Assembly (NCBI GenBank): GCA_007922195.1
Contig: ML681994.1
Coordinates: forward strand, 49,984,153 to 50,048,152
DNA length: 64,000 nucleotides
Source of the DNA: Podocnemis expansa
Taxonomy: Eukaryota > Chordata > Testudines > Podocnemididae
Direction: 5' to 3'
The notes under the pieces: model-generated
What the model was told of the DNA's origin: nothing
The model's input: the letters and a program-made list of their open reading frames with translations, nothing else
The model's database searches: none
Made by a program: the position numbers and the translations under genes
Shown: in pieces, positions 36,063 through 46,400 of the stretch
How the letters are laid out: each line of letters starts with the position of its first letter
Position numbering within the stretch: position 1 is the first letter of the stretch

Positions 36063-38160
36063 TGGATCTCAGAACGCCAACTTAGAACACCGTTTTCTCA
36101 AGTCTCCTCCCAAAGCACCTTTTCTATACTTACGCTACAATGGTGATATCCTTATTATCCGGACCCATGAAGATTTCCACAGAGATTTCAACAATTTCCA
36201 CTCCACCATTAAACTTAGCTTGGAATACTACACACAGGAGATCCACTTTCTGGACACTAGAGTACACATTAGGGATGGACACATCAATACCACCCTATAC
36301 TGAAAACGGACTGATTGATATAGTTACCTACATACCTCGAGCTTTCATCCAAAACACACCATACAATCCATTGTCTATAGCCAAGCCCTAAGATATAGAT
36401 GCATTTGCTCTGATCCCTCAGATAGAGACAGACACCTTCAGGATTTCTATCAAGATTCTTAAAACTACCATACCCAGCTGCAGTAGTGAAGAAAGAGATT
36501 GACAGAGGCAGGCGGGTACCCTGAAGTGAAGTACTATAGGAGAAGCCCAAGAAAGAAAACAACAGAATGCCTCTAGTCATTACCTACAACCCCTAAGTCA
36601 GACCTGTACAGCACATCCTCAGGGATCTATAGCCTATTCCAGTATTTTCAAAGTTAGGGTCAGGACCCAGTACTGGGTCGTAGACCTTCCAGTATTGGGT
36701 TGTGGTGCCCGCTGCTCCCACCACCAAAAGACTGGAGTGCATTGCTCAAAGATGAAATTGTTGGATCACGAACATACATGATTTTTTTTTCAACTGGGTC
36801 CTGAGAAAAAAAAGTTTAAAACCACTGGCCTATTCTACAGGACAATCCCTCAGTCCCTCAAGCCCTGGGAGACCTCTCCTCACTTGCAGACAACCCCACC
36901 ACATTAAACAGATACTTACCAGCAACTACAGACCTAACAACAGAACCATTAAAGCAGGGATGTATCCTTGCAACAAACCATGCTTACAACTTTGCCCACA
37001 TATCTGCATAAAAGATACTATTACAGGACTTAACCAAACCAGCTACTCTATCAAAGGCTCATTTACCTGCTCATCCACTAATGTGATTTATGCCATCTTG
37101 TGCAAGAAATGCCCCTCTGCAGTGTTTCCTCTAAGGCCCTAAGGCAGCTGAGCAACTTATGTTGCTTGCTGCAAGCCCCCCCCGACGTCAGCCCGATCCT
37201 GCCCCCCCACTCTCCCAGTCACCCACCCAGTTGGCCCAATCCCATCCCCCCACAACCACCCCAGCCAAACTGACCTTGTCTTCCCTCCAACCCTCTGTCC
37301 CCTTTCATGGCCAGTTGCCCCTACCCTGTCCCCAACCGCCTGCCCCCCACTGCCCCCTTATCTGGCTGCCGGAGCAGTGTGGCCTGACCCCCCATTGCTC
37401 CTCTGGCCAGAGGAAGCTCTCATTGAGCATGTGCAGGGGCTCTGCGCATGCTCAGGGACATCTTACTCCAAGCAGGAGTTTTAAAAACTCCCAGCTTGGA
37501 GCGGCTCTCAGCCGTCCGGAATTGCAGCTGCCAGTCATGTGTGGCCGGCAGTGTTCCCTGTGCTGGACAGTGGTGGGGGCTGCGCGGCCACACAGCGCAG
37601 AGGGGACATTGCCCCTCTGCTTTATATATTAAGTAAACAGGACAGTCTGCACAAAAGAATAAAACAAATCTGACATCAGAAATCCCAACAGTCTAAAACT
37701 GGTGGGTCAGCATTTCAATCTTCCTTATCACTCCATTAACAATTTGCTAATTGCTGTGCTCACACAGATGAAAACTAAATCACAGATTCAAAGAGAAGCA
37801 ACTGAAACTGAATTTATTTGCATATTCAGTTGCATTGCTTCAGGACTTAATAGAGACGTTGGATTTTTCATTACAACAGGTGATTTGACCTCATCTCCCT
37901 CTGTATATTGTTCTCCAGTGTTTGAATCTTTACAACTGTTTTGATTTCCAGTTACAGTGTGACCTCTTCCCACAATTTACACACTCTTACATTTATTTCC
38001 TCCTATATTCTGTAAATTCCCCCATCTTCAAAGCATTTGACAAAGTGGGATTTTCTCCCATGAAAACTCATGCAATATTTTTAGTCTTTAAATGCCGCAG
38101 GACTCCTTGTTTGTTTGTTTTACTGAACTAGGCTAACACAACTGCCCCTTTGGATCTTGC
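36063..38160 (+). mobile_element. Penelope-like element, plus strand, head to head with its neighbour
   Basis: The plus strand at 36150-36470 reads STIKLSLEYYTQEIHFLDTR and QALRYRCICSDPSD, the same polymerase region as the minus copy. At 37640-37900 comes the C-terminal region (QREATETEFICIF, SGLNRDVGF). The 3' end matches the termini at 55636-55910. A hAT element splits it at 37120-37611, and stops are frequent. Confidence 0.7.
37120..37611. mobile_element. Non-autonomous hAT element, GTTTCCTCTAA variant, with perfect 8-bp duplication
   Basis: Ends CAGTGTTTCCTCTAAGGC and GCGCAGAGGGGACATTG. CCCCTCTG flanks both sides (37112-37119 and 37612-37619). The interior includes GCGCATGCTCAGGG and GGAGTTTTAAAAACTCCC, motifs shared with 60198-60871 and 62757-63282. 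Confidence 0.75.
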
Positions 38161-38532
38161 TAACATGATTGATTCCCTCTCTTCCGCAAGCCCATCAATC
38201 TATGTACAGTATTTACTGATTCCACTCCCCAGGCTGGTCCACACACAGACAGAACTGACTCATTCCCTGACAAGAGCCATTCACATACACTGTACTGACT
38301 GTGTCCCTCACAATTTGCATTTCTAGAACAGGCCCCTTCTGCACTCAGAGCCTCCTACTGAGTCATCACTGCCACTGTCAGCTCTACATCCCACCAAAAA
38401 ATTTCTCTCAACTTCACTGACCTTAATAAATTTGCCCATCAGGATTCCTCTCCAGCAGCACTTTTTGTATCCCCCCTCAACAAGTCCTCTGGAAGACCTA
38501 ATTTAGGTCCCCTTCTTTCCCACTCATAAGCT

Positions 38533-38730
38533 ACGTCTACACTGGGGCTTTAAATCAACTGAAGGGCCCTTAAGTCGACTTAAATAAAGCCCAGTACACA
38601 CTGCAAGTCAACAAAGTCGACTTTCCCCATTGCTAAAGTCGACTTTATAACTTCTATTTATAAAGTCGACTTTATTAAGTTGACTTAAGGCAATGTGGCC
38701 AGGGAGTTGCCTTAAGTCAACTTAATTAGC
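38533..38730. mobile_element. Partial GTCGAC-rich DNA element
   Basis: The left end GCTACGTCTACACTGGGGC is like the ends of 5098-5512 and 43775-44340. The interior repeats AAGTCGACTT or decayed forms about eight times. No right end was found. Confidence 0.5.
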
Positions 38731-38819
38731 CTTCTAATTAAACATGGGGATGGGGCCTGGAGAGAAGGCACAACACAGCTGGGAGCATTCCCAGCTGTGT
38801 GGACCACATCCAAACACCC

Positions 38820-39690
38820 CATGTTTCCCGACTGATCCGGTATCTCTCCCATTCTCTGCTCGACCCAGCATCTCTCCTGTTCTCAGTCTGACCCCACATC
38901 TCTCCCACTTCTCAGCCAATGTTCCCTCTAATTACTTGTAGACTGTGTGCGCAAACAATTTCTTTGTGTGTGCAAAAACATTTCTTTTGTGAGCACCAAT
39001 ATTAGCACTATTGAATTTTTTGTACACATTTTATTTTGTTGTGCGTGCAGGTTTCATGACCTGTGTGCGCGCACACACGCACACAGCTTAGAGGGAACAG
39101 TGTTCTCAGCCCAATCTGGCATCTTAGCCCGACCTCTGCATCTTCCCCGTTCTCAGCCCAACCCCACATCTCAGTCCAACTCACACATCTTCCTGGTTCT
39201 CAGCCTGACCCAGCATCTCTCCCCGTTCTCAGCCTGACCCCAGCATCTCCCCAGTTTTCAGCCCGATCCCCATGTCTCAGCCCACCCCAGTATCTCTCCC
39301 CACATCTCAGTCCAAACCTGCATCTCCCCCACTTCTCAGCCTGACCCGGCATCTCTTGCCATTCTCCAGCCTGACCCCCCATCTCTCCCATTCTCAGCCA
39401 GATCCGCATCTCCCGTTCTCAGCCTGATCCCACGTCTCCCCTGTTCTCAGTCTGACCCTGTTTGTCTCCCCCATTCTCAGCTCCACCCTGCCTGTCTCTC
39501 CCCTTGTCTGCCCAAACCCATGTGCCCCCCCGTTACCCTTCTCAGGCTGTCCCTGGGTGTCTCCCCCTTTTCTGCCCAAACCCATTTGTCTCCCCCCTTG
39601 CTCTTCTCAGAGCAAGCCTGGGTTTCTTCCCCTTCTCTGCCCAAACTGTGTGTGTTCCCCCTTGCCCTTCGCAACCCAACAGGTGGTACC
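38820..39690. repeat. Minisatellite, about 28-30 bp unit, split by a hAT element
   Basis: Variants of CATCTCTCCCGTTCTCAGCC followed by TGACCC recur on both sides of the insertion at 38917-39102. The array runs up to the DIRS fragment at about 39690. Confidence 0.6.
38917..39102. mobile_element. Non-autonomous hAT element, CAATGTTCCCTCTAA family, copy 2
   Basis: Perfect 8-bp duplication TTCTCAGC (38909-38916 and 39103-39110). It is near-identical in layout to 14721-14902. Confidence 0.8.
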
Positions 39691-40515
39691 GGGCTGCCCG
39701 AAGGTGACCTCGAGCGGTGCCGAGGTGCCGGGGCAGCGGGTCGGTGCCATGGTGGCGCCAGAGATGATGGCGAGCGGCGCTGGGGTGATCCGGGTACCAG
39801 CGGTACCGGGCTGCCCGAAGGCGACCTTGAGTGGTGCCAAGATGCCGGGGCAGCGGGTTGGTGCCAGGGTGCCGGGGTTGGCACCAAGGTTGTGCGGCGG
39901 CGGCGGCTACTGGCAGTGCGGTGCCGCGCCAGCTCCGGTGCTGAACTGGGTCTCAGTGCTGGGCGGGAACCCGAAGCCCTGGGTGAAGAGTGCTGGCCCT
40001 CCTAGAGCCTAGGGCACGGCACCGTTGTTCCCTCTCCTTGACTGTGCAGTTTGAAGGAGACACAGATGAAACAGGCTGAGTCCATGTGGTCTTTGCCCAG
40101 GCACCTGACGCACTTCCCATAGGGGTCGTCCCGGGGGAAGGCCTTGCCGCACTCAGCGCAGGGTTTAAACCCTGGCATGATCGTAGGATGTTCTGGTCTG
40201 ACGGTGGAAGGCTCTTGTGGTGGAATTAAATCCATGAAGAGATGCTCCCAGTCGGGCAAAAGCTCATAGATGACAGGCAGGCTGCTTGCAATTCGCGAGG
40301 AGTGGATGTTCCAGATCCAACGCGCAAGGCGGAAGAAATGAAACTGAGGAGGGTCGGGAAGCAGTTGTATATATAGCCATGGGGTGGCATGAGGGGTGGA
40401 GGATGCCTACCCTCTCCTGACAGGCTAGGGCAAAAGTTTTTCCGGTCAATCCTGCGCTCTGGCAAGGAGACACCTTATTACTGAATGCATCCAAGCAGCA
40501 CTCGAAGAAGAACCA
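39690..40515 (-). mobile_element. DIRS-type retrotransposon, 5' end and gag start
   Basis: The minus strand begins near 40515 with TTCTTCTTCGAGTGCTGCTT and TTCAGTAATAAGGTGTC, has a TATATATA stretch near 40370, and opens gag at about 40177 (MPGFKPCAECGKAFPRDD, CVRCLGKDHMD). A stop near 40004 is followed by a Pro/Arg/Ser-rich continuation in another frame. The rest of the element is missing. Confidence 0.7.
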
Positions 40516-41554
40516 TATTTAGCTCCAGCAATGACACCCAGTAGTTTCCTGGAACTCACACACAACAGCATCACTGACTCTAGCCCTCTCGATGGAGACC
40601 ACCCATTCCTCAAAACTGCTGCTAACTGCCTCTAAGCAGCATGGCCAGTATTTTGAGCAGCAAAGTGCCCCTTCTCCTATGCATCTGTCATTCTCTATAC
40701 TTCTGACAAGTCTAGAGAACATATCTGCCTCCTTGACATGCATAGGTTCAGCTTACATCTTGGTAAAAAGATATAGCTCCTGACAAACAGGTGTCAGGAT
40801 GTGTGGTTACATTTGCTGTAGAATCAGAGAGGGCCTAGACTGGTGAAACAACAAGAAGATCTGCCTTAGAAAATGTTTTAAACAGGTACAACATGGAAAC
40901 ATTTCACAGCTTTCAGAAATGTCAGTCAATGATTGCTAATCTGCTTGTTATAACTCAGTAGTTTTCCATCCCTATTCTTTCTAACTATATGAACTGTCAC
41001 AGTTCTTGTCTAATTACATTTTCACTATTGAATAAAATAGCTATATGCTGAATAAAAAGTATGTGTGTGTCTAGAGTATAATTTTGAAATTGTAAATGCT
41101 ATTTCTTATCTGTTCAGCTGCAAAAGTACAGTTAATAAGAAAAATTAAATGTTATTAAATATTGAAGACATATCACCAAGCTAAAACGCTCATGGGAAGG
41201 CATTGGACATTACTAAAATCTTTTTCTGTATGTCTGGAGGAGACTTATGTCCTACTTTTTTTAAATTAAACAATGGGTTTTGATTGTCATTTTATGTATT
41301 GAATGGCTCAATATTGTGGTGTTTCTGTGGCCAGTATTGAGACATGACTGTGGGATTAGAAGTGCTCCCAAATAGCAATGTTTCAGTGCTGAGTGTATTA
41401 GGACTGTATGGCAGCAGGTGCTGCTCCTGTGGTGAGTGTATTAGTGCTGTATGGCAGGCGTCATGAGCTGGTTCTGTGACCAGTGTACCAGGACCGTACA
41501 CCACGTGCTGGTTCTGTGAGTATATAAGCACTGCATGTCAGGCACTGCATGCTG

Positions 41555-41895
41555 GTCCCAGGGGCATCGCTGGCACCTGGCACATGGGGCATGTGCGCCG
41601 AGTTTCAGTGCTGGTTCCCCAAGTGTCCGGGCTGGCCCCATCCCAGACCGGGGACCCTGGCCAGAGTGCCCTTCACAGCACTTGCCTCTTCCGGCCCCGG
41701 CCTGGCCAGGCATTGAGGCTGGGAAACCCGCAGCAGCACCTGCCTCTCCTGGCCCTGAAACCAGCTGGGGATCTGGGGCCAGGCTGGAGGTGGCAGGAGC
41801 CCAAAGAATTATTGGGCCTTGGCGCTGGAATGTGGCCCAAGGGCCGTGGCCTGGGCCCGTGCCCTGGGTCTTTTCCGGGGCCAGCAATGTTCCTA
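41555..41895. mobile_element. Non-autonomous DNA element, 'CAGGGGCATCGCTGG' family
   Basis: Left CAGGGGCATCGCTGGCACC; the right end has CCAGCAATGTTCC. The interior matches 30736-31080 (GGGCATGTGC, GGGTCTTTTCC). Long open frames on both strands are compositional. Confidence 0.5.
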
Positions 41896-42165
41896 GCTGG
41901 TCTTGCGGCCAGTGTTCCAGGACTGTACACCAAGTGCTGGCTCTGTGGTGAAAGCATTAGCACTCTACTGCAGGCAACAGATGCTTGATCTGTCCTGAGT
42001 GTACTAGGACCGTTCACCACATGCTGGTTTTGTGCTGAGTGTAGTGCTGTATGGCAGCATGTGATTGTCCTCTGGTGGGTGTACCAACTGCAGGGGTTAA
42101 AGTAGGCTGGAATGACCAGGAACGCTGTTCTGGAGCCCACTGTTTTTAGGGGATCAGTGTTCTGG

Positions 42166-42278
42166 TCCCCCTAAAAATAGACAATGGTGCTGGGATGCTG
42201 CGTTCTGGGGCTCCCCATTGAAAAACAGCAGGCCCCAGAATGTAGCATTCAAGCACCATTTTCTATTTTTAGGGGCCC
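42166..42278. repeat. Long hairpin: two arms of about 46 bp
   Basis: 42166-42211 (CCCCCTAAAAATAGACAATG onward) and 42232-42277 (ending TTCTATTTTTAGGGG) are inverted copies with few mismatches and a 20-base loop. Confidence 0.65.
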
Positions 42279-42486
42279 GAATGCTGGGCCCCGAAAAATA
42301 GTGGGCCTCTGAATGGTGTTCTGCCATGTTCCAGGAGGCATGGGGGGCAGGGTCCCCTGCACATGCACAGGTTGCAGAGTTTCCTGGCCCAGTGCACTGC
42401 TGGTGAGTATCAGAGTGGCCCAGCTCATGCTGGGGGGGGGTACTGGGGATGCCCGGGCCTGGGGGGGGGTGTATGGGGGGCAGGAG

Positions 42487-42737
42487 TAGGGTTACCAGAG
42501 ACCAAAGCACAGAAAGGAAGACAAGGACGTATGAAAAGGAGGACACATGGAGAAAATGTAGTACTAATGTGATATTCTTTTGCTTTTAGGGGGCCCTGGA
42601 AGGCTCCCCCCTAAAAATAGGGTATTGTAAGTAAAACGCCAGACATAATCATGTATTTTTAAAATGCCTGCTGGCTGGAGGACGTGAGGGTAGAAAGGAG
42701 GGCATGTCCTCCTTTCGCCTGACATCTGGTAACCCTA
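42487..42737. mobile_element. Non-autonomous hAT element, TAGGGTTACCAGA ends
   Basis: Ends TAGGGTTACCAGA and TCTGGTAACCCTA are exact inverted repeats. GGCAGGAG and GGCAGAAG flank it (7 of 8). Confidence 0.75.
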
Positions 42738-42837
42738 GGCAGAAGCGGGTTTGGGGAGCAGGGCCCGCCAAATTCTCCTCGAATCGCTGGCGGACTGCAG
42801 GGCGGCACGCTGCTCCTGTGCAGAGGACTTGCACAGA

Positions 42838-42950
42838 ACATAGTGTGGTGGCTAGCACCTCTGCTTAACATGTGGAAGGTCCTGGGTTCAATTCCCAGGG
42901 GATTGGACTCTATGATCTCATGAGGTCCCTTCCAGCCCGATGATATAGAG
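42838..42950 (+). mobile_element. tRNA-headed SINE with CR1-like tail
   Basis: The head has A-box-like TAGTGTGGTGG and B-box GGTTCAATTCC (42885-42895). A possible anticodon stem-loop (TCTGC-TTAACAT-GTGGA) resembles tRNA-Val(AAC). The tail GGACTCTATGATCTCATGAG is like a CR1 3' end. This hybrid design is known for turtle SINEs. Copies: 51911-52041 and 55522-55622. Confidence 0.75.
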
Positions 42951-42959
42951 GGCATTACG

Positions 42960-43440
42960 GCGCCCATCGGCCTCGTGCAGGGGTTTGCAGCGAGAGGCGG
43001 GTGGGGAGTCGCGAGCCAGGTCCCGCTGGGCGCAGAGGAGGCTGGAGCCCGCACGGGGGCGCCACCGGCGGGGCGGAGGAAGCGGCCGGGGGCTGGGCCG
43101 CGCCTTGTCGCGAGCTCGGCGGCTCCGTCGTTGCCGCTGGCGGCCGGCCCGGCCATGGCGGTGTGGGCGCTGCAGCAGTGCGCGGTCTCTGTCGTGCTGC
43201 TGCTCTGCCTCTTCGTGGCCGCGCCCAGGCTGTTCGGGGCAGGCGGCGGAGGAGCCGGGCCGGCCCTGCGGAGGGGCGACGCCGGCCGCGCTCGCTCCGA
43301 TCCCTCCCCGCTCCCCGCAGGTACGGACCGGCCTCGCCCCCGCCTTTCTGCGCGGGGAGGCCGGGGTGGGCCTCGTTCTTCCTCCCTAGGCCGGCTGGGC
43401 TGGGCTCCGGGGAGCAGGCACCCCCTAGTTGGTGGTAGGG
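42960..43440. promoter_or_regulatory. CpG-rich promoter/first-exon region of the CCDC107-like gene
   Basis: The block is strongly enriched in G+C and CpG and surrounds the ATG at 43155. It begins right after a SINE (42838-42950). No TATA box is visible. Promoter role is inferred. Confidence 0.6.
43155..43320 (+). CDS. CCDC107: CCDC107-like exon 1 (signal anchor)
   Basis: The exon runs from the ATG at 43155 to donor GTACGG after CCCGCAG, leaving phase 1. It encodes [19 protein letters not shown] followed by a Gly/Ala-rich stretch. G+C is very high, so other frames over this exon are also open by composition. Confidence 0.75.
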
Positions 43441-46400
43441 TGGCGGGAGAAGGAGGCGGCAGCTTTTTCTCCTCTTCCCCTCCCCTGGGTGAGGTTGGGT
43501 GGGTTTGTGGGTGTGAGAGAAGATGAAGGTGTGAGCAGGGGGCTGTGGCTGCAGTCTGGGGGGGACCTTGTCAGCGCTGCAAAATTACTGGGGCCTAATT
43601 CACTTCGGCTCCTGGTCACTGGGGTCATGAAATCCTGCTTGTGGGCGTGCGGGGGCAATTGGCTGCTCATCTGCACGGCACAGATAGATCCTCACTAGGA
43701 AGGTTTCTACGGGTGACATTGATGTGGGCATTTGGTGACTGAACTGCAGGAATAGGTGACGTGAGTGACACATTGGGCACGTCTGCACTGCAAAGGTCTT
43801 TTGGGATAAGGAGCTGCATCCTGAAAAACCTTTTCCCTGTCTGGGGAACCTGTTTTGCTTTTTTGAAATAAAGCATTCCAGCATATTGAAACAGCAGAGC
43901 ACTTTTTTGAACAAGCTAAAACAGGCTTATTTCAAACAAGCACTTTTTTTGGAAATAGGCTTTTTCAGGAAAAAAAGTACCCTGGTATTTCAGTATACCA
44001 GAGTGCTTTTTCAAAAGCACTAAACCTGGTTGCCTGCCAGAAAAAAGGATTTTTCAAAATAGCTTTTTCTAAAAAAGCCATTTTAATTTTTTTTTTTTTT
44101 GGAAAAAACCTCCCTATCTTTTAAATTGCTTTCTTTTTTTTTTTTTTTTGAAAAAAGAGGGTCCAGTGTGGACTGTCTTTTTCAGAAAGAATGAAAATCA
44201 CCACTTTATTTTGAGACAGTCCTCTTGGACTTCTCTCTCAAAATAACATTTTTTTAAAAAGTTTTTTTTCAGAATAATTATTTCAAAATATTTTTTCCAG
44301 AAATTTTTTTTCAAAAAAGCTCTGCAGTGTAGACATGGCCATTGTGGGGACACTGTGTTAGGTGTCATGTCAGTTTTACTGTCTTTTGCTTGGGGAGGTG
44401 ATGTTGCTAATCTAATGTAGCATGGCACTTATGGCGATGACAACCATATTTAATTGACGACAAAGCAATATCTAGGTCTGTGCAAGGCAGCTTACCTTGA
44501 CCTAACCATGTAGCATAGATCAGGCCTTAGCCTTTCACTTCCTCTCTGTAATCACTTAAATACTTGTCTGTAGTGGGAGTCACTTTGTGTTCTCGCATAA
44601 TCACAGAGCTGCCTAGCTGAGGCTAGCTTGAAAAGAATTTTGTAACGATTAACTCTGGATAAGCCAAACTCTTTAACTTCTGTGTTGCTCATATGTTATG
44701 GTGCATAAGATAAAGGTAACTGTCTGTGATCAGCAGAGTGAAGTCGTGATAAAGGACACACAAGGCAAAGAATCTCTTGGAGATTGATTAGACAGACTTC
44801 TTCATATTGGTTAACAGGGAAGAGGAAATTTGGGGAGGTGAGGGGAATTCTCCCAAAGTTTAAGTGGTGCTCTGTTCTCAAAAGTCTGTGTTACTTGGCA
44901 AACTCCACAATATAGGTAAGAGGCATTGCTTGTAACGAACTGGTATTCTTAGTTGATTTTATTCCTAATAATTGATAAAAATAGGATGCAGAGAAGGGTG
45001 AAAAAGTTGTTAAAAATCTCATTAAGTTCCAGAGAGGTAGCCCTATTTGTCTAGTTCGGCAAAACAAATAAGTCTTGTGGTACTTTTACAGACATAACGA
45101 CTTAACAGTTTCAACAAGGAAATCAGATAATGTTGATTGGTGGATAGTGAGCTAATATTTATTTCTGGAGTTAAGTAGACACAGTATTGTCAACAGGCAT
45201 GGGAAAAGACATTTGCTTACAATTAATAATCTTCGGTGCTGGGATTCTAGCTGTTCACTAAGACCAAATCCTTATCTGGTCTAAATTGGTATGAAATTAT
45301 GCTAATTTATGTCAGCTAGATTTCTAAAAGCTAAGTGGTCTATTTTAATATGTACAAAAAAGAAAGTTAAATCTATCTAATTTAGACAGCCTTATGACTT
45401 GGTAAGTCAAAGGAAGTTGTAAACCAGGAAAAATAACATAAAGGTTCTGTGATTTATAATGATTCACCATTGGATACTTGGAAACAAGACAGGCAATTTA
45501 TGAGCCTCTGAACAATGTGTAATTATTTTTGAGCAATTTGGAATGGCACTAAAGCTTAGGTTTAACCTGTAGAACAGGGGTGGACAAACTTATGGAATTC
45601 AAGAGCCACACAAGTTGATTATTAAACCTTCAAGAGCCACACTGAGGCATATAGTCATATACTTTTACCTACTAAATTGATTTGCTGACATTCTTCTGCG
45701 AGCCACACTTTTTCATTCAAGACCCACTTGTGGCTCCCAAGCTGCAGTTTGGCCACACCTGTTACAGAATGTTATATTTTCTGGATTTTCTCTTTGGGGC
45801 AAGGATGTCTATTTGTTATGTTTGTGTAATGTCTAGCACAATAGAACTGAGGCTTCTAAATGGCACCATATTAAATAATTAAAATGCTAATTACGTACAT
45901 TGTATAAGGTAGTTTGACAGATTTTTCTAAATGATCATTGAAGGGAGGTGTTATCTTAAATACAAAATAATGAAGAAAAAACGTTCAATAAAAATTCTCA
46001 CTAAGGCTTCATTCTTCGAGCAGTAGTCTTCCTTTCAAAGTCTTCTATATAGTACTCTGTACAGTACAAATTGTGTGGATAACTATAAAATTCTACTGCA
46101 ATTTTCCATTTGGGGAAGGGAAATTAAGGTTTAAGTCATTCCTGTGGTGAGTGTAAAACCATTGTCAAACTGTACAATAGTTTTCCCTGATTAAAATTTA
46201 GTGCACATCAAGAGGTGTGGGCTGAGAGGTAGAGCAGTTTAGGTTATCTACACTGTTGATGTATGAGATGATGAAAACCCTCTTATGACAACTATATACT
46301 CCAAATGGAGGCCTGAAAAAGTACACAAATCCCAACTTCTTTGCTAGGGTATTTCTTCAACAACAAGTGATTAAGCTGTATTCCTGTAAACATCAATAGT

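Noticed and set aside
42841..42900. Possible functional tRNA-Val gene
   Set aside because: There is no acceptor-stem pairing or poly-T stop, and it continues into a CR1-like tail with two further dispersed copies, so it is a SINE.
42975..43526. Alternative long frames over the CpG-rich exon 1 region
   Set aside because: G+C-rich sequence opens several frames; only the frame from 43155 has a signal peptide, a donor and phase match to exon 2.
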